Shown: positions 9,530-17,211 of the stretch, in pieces
Position numbering within the stretch: position 1 is the stretch's first letter
Layout: every line of letters begins with the position of its first letter
Assembly (NCBI GenBank): GCA_964560875.1
Contig: CAZLMW010000086.1
Span: forward strand, 1-35,365
Direction of reading: 5' to 3'
DNA: 35,365 bases
DNA from: CAZLMW01 sp964560875
GTDB taxonomy: Bacteria; Myxococcota_A; UBA9042
Translations under genes and position numbers: made by a program
Notes under the pieces: model-generated
Database searches by the model: none
What the model was told of the DNA's origin: nothing
What the model saw: the letters and a program-made list of their open reading frames with translations, nothing else

Positions 9530-9622
9530 TCGCTCGGACCCGGCCTATCGCTCAGTCAGCGACTTCCAATCGGGCCTGGGACCCCTTGGCGATCCGGTCG
9601 GCGCGTCTGCTTGCTGCCACGC

Positions 9623-10876
9623 CTAAACCTGTGCTGCAGCTCGATCGCTGTGCTCGGGCGGGCTCCCGAGGTCGCCACCGGTCGGGGCTGGCGCGTTGGC
9701 GCCCCCGGGGCCCGCCATCGCTTCGAAGTCTGCGACCACGAGCCTGTTGTTGACGCGACGGAGCCACGCCCGAGGACGTGCGGCGAGCGTTTCCGTGCCA
9801 CCCGTGGCGGCGAGCAACTTGTCGGCGCGGGTGCGGTCTTTGTCGTGGAGTTGCAGGTAGGCATACAGGGGCCGTTGCCACATCCACTGGGTGAACGTCT
9901 GCGCCATTCGTTTGCTGGCCGCGCCGTCGATCTCGAACGCGTGGCGACCGACCGTGCGAGGCAGTCGAGGTGCATCGGGGTGCGCGTCGGTCCAGTCGCC
10001 GATGGCGTCCATGCAGGCCGTCATGATGGGACCGAATTCACCGAAGAAACGGCGCAGAAGCGGCAACAACGTCGACGGAACGTCGGTTGGCGAACCTTCG
10101 TGTTCGGCGCTCAGCGCGTTGGCTGAGGTGTCGGCATCGATCATCCGTTCGACCCAACGCGCGACACCTGGAGCGCGTCGTCGCATCAACTCGCCGGGGG
10201 CAGGATCGCGATAAAGGTGCGCGTAGAGAGGAGCGATGAACCCGAAATCACCGATTGACGGCCGGTCTCCGAGCAGGAAATCGTGCTGCTGAAGGTGCGC
10301 CTCGAACTCGTCGAGGAACTCCTCATAGCTGTGTTCGATAGCGGGCCGGGTCGCAGCGTCAATACCGAGAAAGGGCCCGTAGCCACCACCGAAATAGGCC
10401 GCCAGGACGACGCCCGCGGCAAAATGAGCGGCGCGGGGGAGCTCCGGGGCTACGAGTTCACCGAATTCGCGGAGCACGAGCGGCATGTTCTTGCGCTTGT
10501 ATGCCCACCGGTAGTGCATCGCGGGCATCAACAGCCACTCGTCGCCAAAAACCTCGAGCAGCAGGCTGACGAATCGCCGAACCGGGTCGACGGGGTAGCA
10601 GCGCTCGTCCCCAAACTCGAAGCGATCGATGATCGCTGTCGTGTCCTGCACCACACTGCCGTCTGGGAACTGGACGACCGGCACCATGCGCAGACCGGTC
10701 GTGGGCGCCACGAAACCGTTGACGACCGCCCGCGTGCTCAGGATCTCTTCGAACGGCACACCGCGACGGCGCAGGTACGAGCGCGCTTTGCCGCTGTACA
10801 GCGACACTTCACATCCGATCAGGCGACAGGTGCCCGCGGCGGGGTTGGATCGCTGTAGAATCTCAAGCGCTGTCAT
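9623..10876 (-). CDS. Long glutathione S-transferase-like protein
   Basis: A 417-aa protein. Residues about 15-95 look like a GST N-terminal thioredoxin fold (CEVSLYSGKARSYLRRRG, VPFEEI, then the cis-Pro segment MVPVVQFPDG and VVQDTTAIIDRFE, which is the glutathione-binding D/E-(S/T) strand). An all-helical region follows, including HDFLLGDRPSIGDFGFIAPL, which is the GST C-terminal N-capping/hydrophobic-staple signature. It is nearly twice the usual GST length; about 170 extra C-terminal residues contain a further helical region and an Ala/Pro/Gly-rich tail. The typical catalytic Tyr/Ser/Cys cannot be assigned with confidence. The ATG at 10876 lies close behind the tail-tube terminator and has only a weak ribosome site. 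The gene is unrelated to the flanking ccm genes. Confidence 0.78.
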   Translation of the reverse strand: MTALEILQRSNPAAGTCRLIGCEVSLYSGKARSYLRRRGVPFEEILSTRAVVNGFVAPTTGLRMVPVVQFPDGSVVQDTTAIIDRFEFGDERCYPVDPVRRFVSLLLEVFGDEWLLMPAMHYRWAYKRKNMPLVLREFGELVAPELPRAAHFAAGVVLAAYFGGGYGPFLGIDAATRPAIEHSYEEFLDEFEAHLQQHDFLLGDRPSIGDFGFIAPLYAHLYRDPAPGELMRRRAPGVARWVERMIDADTSANALSAEHEGSPTDVPSTLLPLLRRFFGEFGPIMTACMDAIGDWTDAHPDAPRLPRTVGRHAFEIDGAASKRMAQTFTQWMWQRPLYAYLQLHDKDRTRADKLLAATGGTETLAARPRAWLRRVNNRLVVADFEAMAGPGGANAPAPTGGDLGSPPEHSDRAAAQV

Positions 10877-10897
10877 CTCAAATCACCCAAAACCCAC

Positions 10898-10927
10898 GAC
10901 GCCCGCCCCAGAGTCGGGACGGGCGTC
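10898..10927 (-). terminator. Intrinsic terminator after tail-tube gene
   Basis: Read on the minus strand, GACGCCCG plus TCCC pairs with GGGG plus CGGGCGTC: a 12-bp stem with one G-T pair and a 6-nt loop. It is followed by a T-rich stretch (GTGGGTTTTGGG). It begins about 30 nt after the stop of the tube gene and has no T-run on the plus strand. It would end the tube transcript before the GST-like gene. Confidence 0.75.
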
Positions 10928-10957
10928 GCGTTGAACGGGAAGTTCAAGCGGTTCGGT

Positions 10958-11389
10958 CTAGCCGCGCTCGAGCTTTTCGACGACGAGTTCGAGCTCTTCG
11001 ACGTTGACGTCGGTGCCCTTGCCGTCGAGGGTGAAGCCCTTCCACTTGGACGGCCAACCTTCGAAGAAGTTGTAGCGCATGATCTCGGCGCCAGCGTCAT
11101 CACACATGATGATCGAGCCGGACTTGCGCTGGACCTTGCCGTCGATAACGGCTTTGCGCCACTCCCACAGCTCGGTGTTGTTGATGTAGCCGCGCTTCAG
11201 CGTGACGTTGCTGTACTTGGTGCGGCCGGGGCGCTTACGAAGAATGAGGTCGTCGCCATCCTGGTATTCCACGATCTCGGTCTCGGAATCGAGACCTTCG
11301 ACGTTGCGGAATGCGCCGGTGGTGACACCTTCGATTTCGACCTTAAAGTTGAAGTTACCAATATGGTCGAAGGGTCGACGATTAGGCAT
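10958..11389 (-). CDS. Contractile-tail tube protein (gp19 / Afp1-Pvc1 type)
   Basis: A 143-aa protein matching the conserved phage-tail/eCIS tube family (T4 gp19-like). The N-terminal strand pair NFNFKVEIEGVTTGAFRNVE is followed by GLDSETEIVEYQDGDD, then the basic KRPGRTKYSNVTLKRG hairpin, the WEWRKAV helix and the closing FFEGWPSKWKGFTLDGKG and VEELELVVEKLE strand, in the expected order and at the usual length. In known systems such subunits stack as hexameric rings to form the inner tube through which effectors pass. The ATG at 11389 has GGAG with a 6-nt gap. No sheath, baseplate, spike or AAA+ gene is in the window, so this is an orphan tube gene, with its own terminator at 10898-10927. 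It could serve an eCIS encoded elsewhere. Confidence 0.9.
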   Translation of the reverse strand: MPNRRPFDHIGNFNFKVEIEGVTTGAFRNVEGLDSETEIVEYQDGDDLILRKRPGRTKYSNVTLKRGYINNTELWEWRKAVIDGKVQRKSGSIIMCDDAGAEIMRYNFFEGWPSKWKGFTLDGKGTDVNVEELELVVEKLERG

Positions 11390-11404
11390 GAGTTACTCCA
11401 GTGA

Positions 11405-11417
11405 ACCCCGTCGGGGT
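11405..11417 (-). promoter_or_regulatory. Short hairpin just upstream of the tube gene's ribosome site
   Basis: ACCCC-GAC-GGGGT on the minus strand: a perfect 5-bp stem ending about 6 nt before the GGAG of the tube gene. It could influence translation initiation or mRNA stability. The remaining 250 bp upstream to ccmB holds GC-rich imperfect hairpins but no gene I can support. Confidence 0.25.
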
Positions 11418-11644
11418 CGCGGGCAGTAGGTGGGCGGTGCCTCTTGGCTGAGGCGGGTGGCCCAATGTGGAAGTGTGGACGTCCTTGCCGTTCGGCTGAG
11501 AATCCGTTTTCTCGCGACCCGGCGTCCCGTTGAGACGTCCGGCGCTGCGAGCCCCGCGCAACTGCGGGAGCCCGGACACTAGCGCGTTGCGTGCAGAAAC
11601 CAAAGGGTTTGATGAGGGGGGTGGTGTCGGCGTGCCCCACGTCG

Positions 11645-12319
11645 TCAAATGCCGAGCGCGCGCCCGTGCAACCAAGGGGCCAAAGCCGCGAATACTGCAT
11701 CGAAAACGGCCATCAGAAGCAACCAGGTTGAAGCCTCTTCGATCGGCGCTCCGGAGAGGCAAAGCGCCGTTGTCTTGACCCCCGCGATCAGCAGCGGCGC
11801 CACCGTTGGGTAGAGGACCAGCGGCAACAGCACCTCGCGCATTCGCACGCCGATGAGCAAGCCCGCACAGAGCGTCCCGACCAGAGTGGTGCCCGCGAGG
11901 CCGAGGACGAGGGCGAGAATCAGCGCTCCGGCACCCTGTAGCGTCGCCTGGAAGAAGATCAGCGTCAGTGGCAGGACCACGGCGGTCACAATGCCGGTGA
12001 AGAGCAGCTGCAGACCGGCTTTGGCGAGGAATAACGGCCACGCGCCGGCGTGGGACGTTGCGACAAGTTCGAGCGTGCCGCCCTCTTCCTCCGGGCCGAA
12101 AAGCCGCAGGAGCCCGACGGTGCCCGAGAACAAAAGGGTCACCCAGAGCACGCCGGGAACGAACTCGTCGGCGCTGGCGCCCTCTCGCAGGAATCCGAAG
12201 GCGAATACCAGCACGCAGAGGATGGCAAAAAGCACCATGAAGCCGATGACTTCGCGGGACCGCGCGGCGATCCTCAGGTCCTTGGCGAAGAGCACGCCGG
12301 CGAGTCGGAGGCCGTTCAC
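11645..12319 (-). CDS. ccmB: Haem exporter membrane subunit CcmB
   Basis: A 224-aa protein (E. coli CcmB is 220 aa) with six hydrophobic segments. N-terminal FAKDLRIAARSREVIGFMVLF is typical of CcmB, where the cytoplasmic N-terminus docks CcmA. GTVGLLRLFGPEEEGGTLE is the CcmB hallmark region with the conserved Glu cluster. It is the membrane half of the CcmAB ABC transporter that releases haem-loaded CcmE from CcmC. I chose the GTG at 12319 because it overlaps the ccmA stop (GTGA, 4 nt) and begins exactly at the conserved N-terminus; the frame is open further upstream but antisense-like. In most ccm operons ccmC would follow, but here a tail-tube gene does. Confidence 0.93.
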   Translation of the reverse strand: MNGLRLAGVLFAKDLRIAARSREVIGFMVLFAILCVLVFAFGFLREGASADEFVPGVLWVTLLFSGTVGLLRLFGPEEEGGTLELVATSHAGAWPLFLAKAGLQLLFTGIVTAVVLPLTLIFFQATLQGAGALILALVLGLAGTTLVGTLCAGLLIGVRMREVLLPLVLYPTVAPLLIAGVKTTALCLSGAPIEEASTWLLLMAVFDAVFAALAPWLHGRALGI

Positions 12320-12969
12320 GCGGCGTCCTGCAGGCGGCCGTCGACCAGGTGCAGGTGCCGATCGGCGACGTTGATGACCTCGTGGTTGTGGCTGGCGACA
12401 AGGATTGCAGTTCCGGCGTCGGCCCTGTCGCGTAGGACCTGCAACAGCATCGCGCGGCCGTCGTGGTCCAAGCCGGTTGTCGGTTCGTCGAAGAGCCATA
12501 CGTCAGCGCTGGTCGCCATGACGCGTGCCAGTCCCGCCCGCTGTTGCATCCCGCGAGAGAACTGGCGAACGGGACGGTCGCGATCAGCGCGGCGCAGACC
12601 GACGGTGTCGAGGAGCTCGTCGACCTCGGCAGATGACACGGCGGCACCGGCGATCCGAGCGAACAACACGACGTTTTCTCGCGCGGTCAGGTCGAGATAG
12701 AGCCCGGGCTTGTGGCCGAGCCAGCCGATGCGACGGCCGACGTAACCCGGATCGAGGGTCGGAAGCGGCGCGTCGTCGAGGGCGATTGTGCCGCCCGTGG
12801 CACGCATGCGCCCGCCGAGCAGGCGCATCAACGTGGTCTTGCCCGAACCGTTCGCGCCGCTCAGCACGACGAATTCGCCACCTTTGAGCGCGAGTGCGAG
12901 ATCAAGGAGGACGTAACGAGGGCCGGCGGCCCATGCGAGTTGCCGCGCGGCCAGTCGTGCGCGCGTCAC
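12316..12969 (-). CDS. ccmA: Haem exporter ATP-binding subunit CcmA
   Basis: A 217-aa ABC ATPase with Walker A GANGSGKTT (38-46), signature FSRGMQQR (137-144), Walker B VWLFDEP (157-163), the D-loop GLDHDG and the H-loop ASHNH (His194). The FSRGMQQR form and the short length are typical of CcmA. It powers haem-chaperone release in cytochrome c maturation. I prefer the GTG at 12969, which overlaps the upstream stop as GTGA with a GGGGG ribosome site, over the GTG at 12984. The stop overlaps the ccmB start by 4 nt, so the two subunits are translationally coupled. Confidence 0.95.
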   Translation of the reverse strand: MTRARLAARQLAWAAGPRYVLLDLALALKGGEFVVLSGANGSGKTTLMRLLGGRMRATGGTIALDDAPLPTLDPGYVGRRIGWLGHKPGLYLDLTARENVVLFARIAGAAVSSAEVDELLDTVGLRRADRDRPVRQFSRGMQQRAGLARVMATSADVWLFDEPTTGLDHDGRAMLLQVLRDRADAGTAILVASHNHEVINVADRHLHLVDGRLQDAA

Positions 12970-14033
12970 GAACGCCCCCGCCACGCTCCGAACCCGAACG
13001 CGCCGGCTGCAATGACCATCGCGACCGCGGCGCTACCCAACATCCGACCTGGCCAGGCGGCCCGCGCAGGAAAATCGAGGATCCGCACGACTGCGACCTC
13101 TCCGCGCCCGATCGGATGAACGAGGCTCATTCCGGTGAAGCGCTCACGTCCTTCCTGGTAGGTCGCGACGCGAGCCGGGCGGTTGACGTCCATGCGGATG
13201 CGCACCGGCGGCACGGCGATTGTCGCGATGGCAAACGAGGTCTTGCCGACCACCCCGCGCAGGCCGAGATCGACGCTGTCCGACGCGATCTTGACGGCGT
13301 AGTGCACGCGCAAAGTCGCCGGCCTCCCCGGAGCCACAGACCCGACAAGCGCGAGCCCTCCAGCCATGCGATGCACCTTGACGGCGTCGCGCGACTGGAC
13401 CTCGACGTCCTTAGTCGCCGGGATGATCGCGCCGCGGTCCAACACGGTGTCGCGCACGGCCGGCGCAAGAATCGGAAGGATCAGCGGGGCCTTTTTTGTC
13501 CACTTGCGCACGCCCGGTTTGGTGGTGGCGAACGTGTACTCGATCCACGTCGAGCAGCCGCTGTCGCGAACGCTCATGTTGATGCGGACATCCAGCGACA
13601 CGTCGTCGTCGGTGAGCTCCGCTGCGTACCGGGCGACGTCCATTGAACCCCGGCCGCGCAGGCGTACCTCCACGGTTTCGCCGGCCTCTTCGAAGCGCAA
13701 CGCCCGCAGGTCACGCGGACCGGCCTGGGGCAGGCGGAGAACGCCATCGCGGTCGGTCTTGACGGTTTCTGTGGTGGATTCCTCGGCGCGCCCTTCGGCC
13801 TGCGGAGATTGACGAAAATGCACAAGCGTCAACGCGGTCTCGGTCGACGCCTTGGCGATGCCATCTCTGTCGCGGTCGACGAACCGAATCAGCAGCCCAG
13901 TGGGGCGGTTTTCGGCCAAGGAGGGTGTGACGGTCCCCGGCAACGGCGCGGATTCGGCGCCGTGGGCCATGCCTGCCGTCGCGAGTACGGCGACATAGAG
14001 CGATGCGGCGACAACGGATTTCGTCGCGATCAT
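12966..14033 (-). CDS. Exported, C-terminally anchored protein linked to ccm
   Basis: A 355-aa protein. N-terminal signal peptide (SVVAASLYVAVLATAGMAHGA), a large periplasmic part and a C-terminal TM (GSAAVAMVIAAGAFGFGAW) with an Arg tail. The first ~90 residues after the signal resemble a beta-sandwich of the carboxypeptidase-regulatory type (TGLLIRFVDRDRDG...TDRDGVLRLPQ). The rest is beta-rich with a single Cys (DSGCSTWIEYTF). It starts at 14033 with a 4-nt overlap (ATGA) on the gene before it and ends overlapping ccmA by 4 nt, so it is firmly within the ccm operon. I do not recognise a family. Its position suggests a role in haem delivery or apocytochrome handling, but this is inference. 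Confidence 0.7.
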   Translation of the reverse strand: MIATKSVVAASLYVAVLATAGMAHGAESAPLPGTVTPSLAENRPTGLLIRFVDRDRDGIAKASTETALTLVHFRQSPQAEGRAEESTTETVKTDRDGVLRLPQAGPRDLRALRFEEAGETVEVRLRGRGSMDVARYAAELTDDDVSLDVRINMSVRDSGCSTWIEYTFATTKPGVRKWTKKAPLILPILAPAVRDTVLDRGAIIPATKDVEVQSRDAVKVHRMAGGLALVGSVAPGRPATLRVHYAVKIASDSVDLGLRGVVGKTSFAIATIAVPPVRIRMDVNRPARVATYQEGRERFTGMSLVHPIGRGEVAVVRILDFPARAAWPGRMLGSAAVAMVIAAGAFGFGAWRGRS

Positions 14034-14344
14034 TCGGCGCGTTCCGTGTCGAGGGCTTCGAGCGATCGGATCGCCACCGCGGCCGCGCGTTCGTGACGCT
14101 GGCGCAGCTTCGTGTAGTCCGTCTCGTCGATCTTGCCCGTGTCGTAGTCGAATTGGACCTCGCGCAGGCCGCGCAGATGCCGCAGGCGATCGTCGTCGAG
14201 CATCGTGCGGCGCAGGTCGTACTCGGGCCCGAGCGATCGAGCCGGTCCCTGGATCACGCCCCACGCACGCAGGGCGCGCCACAAAGCGAGCAACGACAAC
14301 GCCGCGACCGCCACGATCGCAGCGATAGCCACGGCACTCTTCAA
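14030..14344 (-). CDS. CcmI-like small membrane protein (104 aa)
   Basis: N-terminal TM (SAVAIAAIVAVAALSLLALW), then a charged helical part with REVQFDYDTGKIDETDYTKLR. That segment resembles the E-x-D-x-x-x-G-x-(I/L)-x-E-x-(E/D)-(Y/F) pattern in the N-terminal part of CcmI/CycH-type cytochrome c biogenesis proteins. The start appears to be TTG at 14344, with a purine-rich ribosome site (GGAGAAGAG) in the 16-nt gap after the kinase gene. The stop overlaps the next start by 4 nt. If CcmI-like, it would help bring apocytochrome to the haem ligation complex, but the TPR domain of true CcmI is missing. Confidence 0.6.
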   Translation of the reverse strand: MKSAVAIAAIVAVAALSLLALWRALRAWGVIQGPARSLGPEYDLRRTMLDDDRLRHLRGLREVQFDYDTGKIDETDYTKLRQRHERAAAVAIRSLEALDTERAE

Positions 14345-14360
14345 AGGCTCTTCTCCGGGG

Positions 14361-15407
14361 TCACTCGCTGCCTGGCCGCTCCGACACGCCGAAGAAACGC
14401 TTGAGGAATCGCGGCGCCTTGATGTCGGTCACCGCCAGCGCTTTGCGCCGCGTGTCGCTCAGAGAGTTGGCGAATTCCGCCATGGATGCAAAACGACGTT
14501 CAGGCTCACGTTCGAGGCCGCGGTGAATCGCGCGGGCCAGGCTCGCCGGCAAGGAGTGCTTGGCGTCGACCGGCTCCTGGGGGATCGGTCCGTAACCGCG
14601 CAAGTACTCCAGAAGCGGGCGTGGGCCGGGCGCTGCGAGGGCGATCGGCCGCGCTCCGGTGACCATCTCGTAGACCATCGTGCTCAATGCGAACTGGTCC
14701 GCGCGGCCATCGACGCGACCGGCGCGCGCCTGCTCCGGACTCATGTATGCGGCGGTGCCGAGAGGATGCTCGGGGTCATAACCTTTGCGGTGGCGATCTT
14801 CCTTCTCAACCGTCTTGGTGACGGTGCCGAAGTCGAAGATCTTGCAGGACAGAGCGCCCAGCGAGGACTCGGCGACGATGATATTCGAGGGCGTCACGTC
14901 ACGGTGGACGTAGCCGGCGGCGTGAAGTTCGGCGAGTCCCTCCGCGATCTGCTCGGCCAGGTTCATCGCCGTGAACACATCGAGCCGGCTCAGCTCGCCG
15001 ATCATCTTCGCAAGCGTGGGCCCCTGGACGAACTCCATCGCGAGATAGGGGCGTTCGTCGTCGAGCGTGCCGGTCAAATAGACGTCGATAAAACAGCTGG
15101 CGTGAAACGCGCCCAGCAACATCCCCTCGCGTCTCAATGCGCGGGCCGCTCGCTGGAAATCGGCCTCGCGCAAGTTGAGGTAGGGACGGGAAAGCACCTT
15201 CAGCGCGACGAGCCGGTCGCCCATCGAGCGCTGCTTGGCCATGAAAACGTCAGCGTGGCTGCCCGAACCCAGGCCGCGAATGATCTCGAACTCTTCGTCG
15301 ATGGTTTGACCGATCAACGGATCGGTCTCATGACGTTGCGAGATCCGACGACGCACGCCGCTCGCGCGTCTGCGACCCGAGATCGATTTCTTCGCTGGTG
15401 AGGACAT
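14361..15407 (-). CDS. Ser/Thr protein kinase (Hanks type)
   Basis: A 348-aa kinase with a full catalytic set: Gly-rich loop GLGSGSHADV (45-54), VALK with Lys70, a Glu94 helix (RREGMLLG), HRDVTPSN with Asp170 and Asn175, DFG at 192-194 and SPE (223-225) in place of APE. Thr replaces the usual Lys two residues after the catalytic Asp, a common variant in myxobacterial kinases (HRDV(S/T)P.N). Residues 1-30 are basic and disordered. There is no TM or extracellular sensor, so it is probably cytoplasmic. It is the first gene of the ccm operon, 16 nt before the CcmI-like gene. Its substrates are unknown; co-transcription with ccm suggests a regulatory link (inference). Confidence 0.93.
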   Translation of the reverse strand: MSSPAKKSISGRRRASGVRRRISQRHETDPLIGQTIDEEFEIIRGLGSGSHADVFMAKQRSMGDRLVALKVLSRPYLNLREADFQRAARALRREGMLLGAFHASCFIDVYLTGTLDDERPYLAMEFVQGPTLAKMIGELSRLDVFTAMNLAEQIAEGLAELHAAGYVHRDVTPSNIIVAESSLGALSCKIFDFGTVTKTVEKEDRHRKGYDPEHPLGTAAYMSPEQARAGRVDGRADQFALSTMVYEMVTGARPIALAAPGPRPLLEYLRGYGPIPQEPVDAKHSLPASLARAIHRGLEREPERRFASMAEFANSLSDTRRKALAVTDIKAPRFLKRFFGVSERPGSE

Positions 15408-15621
15408 GCTGTCTGGGGAGGGGCGCTGCGCGGGCGTTCACCGACATCGACGGCGAAGGACCGATGGGGGGTATGAACCGGGCGGCGCATCGCGTTTGCA
15501 CGACCATCCGGCTGCGGCAAGCGTAGCGAAGCCTTTGACATCTGGCCAGCAACGACCGCGTTCAACGATCGCGAGCAAGCCGGGTTTCGGTCCCCGTTGC
15601 CCGGTGGTAAAGTCCGCCGCC

Positions 15622-16779
15622 ATGAGCGACCTCCAGCGTATCGACAACGCGCGCGACCTCCGCCACGCGTTGCAATCGGGCCGTGTCGATCGACTCCAGG
15701 TCGGCCCGTGTCAACTCAGCCCCAGCGACTTTCGCAACGTGCGTCTCAACCACGTGCGAATGCTCGGCACCAAGCTAACCGGCGTCGAGATTCTCGGCCT
15801 GGTGGCGGAGCGCTGGCACGCCCGCGGCGTCGAGATGATGGGCACGCGGTTTGAGGGCGGCCGTTTCAAAGCGTGCGATGTCAGCAACTCGCTTGCGCAG
15901 GCGCTGCAGTGGCCGCGGTCGGTGCTCCGGGCCTGCCGCTTCACGGAGACGCCGCTCACCAACAGCAACTTCAGCCGCGCCGTGCTGTCGGACTGCCATT
16001 TCACGACGTGCGACCTCAACCACACGAACCTGACCGAGTCGCTGCTCCTCGGCTGCAGCTTCTCGGATCCGCGTCAGGGCGGTGCTGTCCTCGACAACGC
16101 CAACCTCACCGGCGCCGTGCTCTGCAACGTCAACCTGCGGCACGCAAACCTGCTCCGCGCGTCGTTTTCTGGCGCGGTGTTGGTCAACGTGGACCTGAGC
16201 GACGCGAACCTCACCGGCGCATCCTTCGACGGCGCCGTGTTGATCGGCGTCAAGGCCGACCGCGCCGAGATGACGCGCGAGCTCTCCAGCAAGGTCCAGG
16301 GCGGCCACGGGAGCCTCGACGACATCGCCGCCGCGCTCAAAGGCCATGACCCCGACCACCTCGGCATGATGATGGCTGCCGCCGTCGCCGCGATCGCCAA
16401 GGGTGGTGCCCAATCGGCCGCCCCTCCGCCGCGCCAGGCCGGTGGCGGCGACCCGGTTGCGGGCCTCTTGAACCTGGATTTCACGTCGCTGATCCGCGAA
16501 TTGCAGGGCAAAGGTGGTCCCGCCGAGCTTGGCCGACTACGCGTCGATGGTACCCACGTGTACGCACGGGGGGTCGATGGCACCGAAGTCCGGCTCACCG
16601 CCGCCGAACGCAGCCAACCCGTGCAAGCCGCGCCGATGGCTGTGCCCGACCCGGATCCGGCGATTGCGCCACCGTCCCAACGCGAGCCTGCACGGTCGTC
16701 ACCGTCGCCTGCCCCCGCCGCTCCGATGCCCGCGCCGCACGGCGACCCGTTCGATGGCGGCGGGCTCGAGATCGACTGA
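15622..16779 (+). CDS. Pentapeptide-repeat protein with Pro-rich tail
   Basis: A 385-aa protein. Residues about 85-215 carry many A(D/N)LxX-type pentapeptides (SNFSRAVLSDCHF, CDLNHTNLTESLL, NANLTGAVLCNVNLRHANL, VDLSDANLTGASF), predicted to fold as a right-handed quadrilateral beta-helix. The N-terminal 80 residues begin with DLQRIDNARDLRHALQ. The C-terminal half is a short helical segment, a small unknown domain (about 270-310; VDGTHVYARGVDGTEVRL) and a Pro/Ala-rich tail. No signal peptide is visible. The ATG at 15622 is chosen because the upstream open frame is Arg-rich and not protein-like. Such proteins commonly bind other proteins; the role here is unknown. Confidence 0.8.
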   Translation: MSDLQRIDNARDLRHALQSGRVDRLQVGPCQLSPSDFRNVRLNHVRMLGTKLTGVEILGLVAERWHARGVEMMGTRFEGGRFKACDVSNSLAQALQWPRSVLRACRFTETPLTNSNFSRAVLSDCHFTTCDLNHTNLTESLLLGCSFSDPRQGGAVLDNANLTGAVLCNVNLRHANLLRASFSGAVLVNVDLSDANLTGASFDGAVLIGVKADRAEMTRELSSKVQGGHGSLDDIAAALKGHDPDHLGMMMAAAVAAIAKGGAQSAAPPPRQAGGGDPVAGLLNLDFTSLIRELQGKGGPAELGRLRVDGTHVYARGVDGTEVRLTAAERSQPVQAAPMAVPDPDPAIAPPSQREPARSSPSPAPAAPMPAPHGDPFDGGGLEID

Positions 16780-16878
16780 CTTTCGCTCCGACCTCCCGCC
16801 ACGGTTTTGTTGACCGGCGGCCACCCTGCTCGATTATCGGCTCCGACGCGACATTTACGCTCGCCGAGGAGTCCGCAG

Positions 16879-17202
16879 ATGGCCGAACGCCCCACGGATC
16901 GCATCCCCGCTCAGACCGCCAAACGCCCCAGCTATCCCGTATTGTTACGCGGTTCGTCGAGTCACGGCGGCCACGAGGCGGAGGCAACGGGTGCGGTTCA
17001 CGATGACGGCGTGGACGTCGAAGGCGTTGGCGATGTCGAGTTGGGTCGCTTCGTGTGGGTCGACATCGGCATTCCCGGCGGCGATGTGCGCGCGCTGGGC
17101 GAAGTCGTTCGCCGCGATCCCCTGCAGTTGGCCCTCGAAATCCGGTTCAAGCACCTGTTTCCAGATGCCCGACGACGCCTCTACACGGCGTTGGCGCGCT
17201 GA
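16879..17202 (+). CDS. PilZ-like small protein
   Basis: A 107-aa protein with GAGGAG (16865-16870) 8 nt before the ATG at 16879. The C-terminal half resembles the end of PilZ domains in deltaproteobacteria: a GRFVWVDIGIPGGDVRALGEVVRRD strand pair, then LALEIRFKHLFPDARRRLYTAL. The N-terminal RxxxR and (D/N)xSxxG c-di-GMP-binding motifs are not clear (KRPSYPVLLRGSS and GAVHDDGVDVEGV are the nearest), so it may be a non-binding PilZ homologue. It converges on the next gene with about 10 nt between stops. Confidence 0.6.
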   Translation: MAERPTDRIPAQTAKRPSYPVLLRGSSSHGGHEAEATGAVHDDGVDVEGVGDVELGRFVWVDIGIPGGDVRALGEVVRRDPLQLALEIRFKHLFPDARRRLYTALAR

Positions 17203-17211
17203 TCCGGCGGT

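Larger units (their letters stand above)
8909..9622. other. Gene-poor gap in ccm locus with repeats and a relic
   Basis: 714 bp between ccmC and the GST-like gene with no intact gene. It contains a left GAACCC-type repeat (9044-9066), a decayed four-helix-bundle gene, a right GGGTTC-type repeat (9505-9529), a palindrome just inside the left end (9115-9138) and a small hairpin just outside the right repeat (9526-9542). Confidence 0.6.

Noticed and set aside
10958..11389. Prophage remnant
   Set aside because: Only one tail gene is present, without capsid, terminase, integrase, lysis or att sites; the flanks are ordinary cellular genes.
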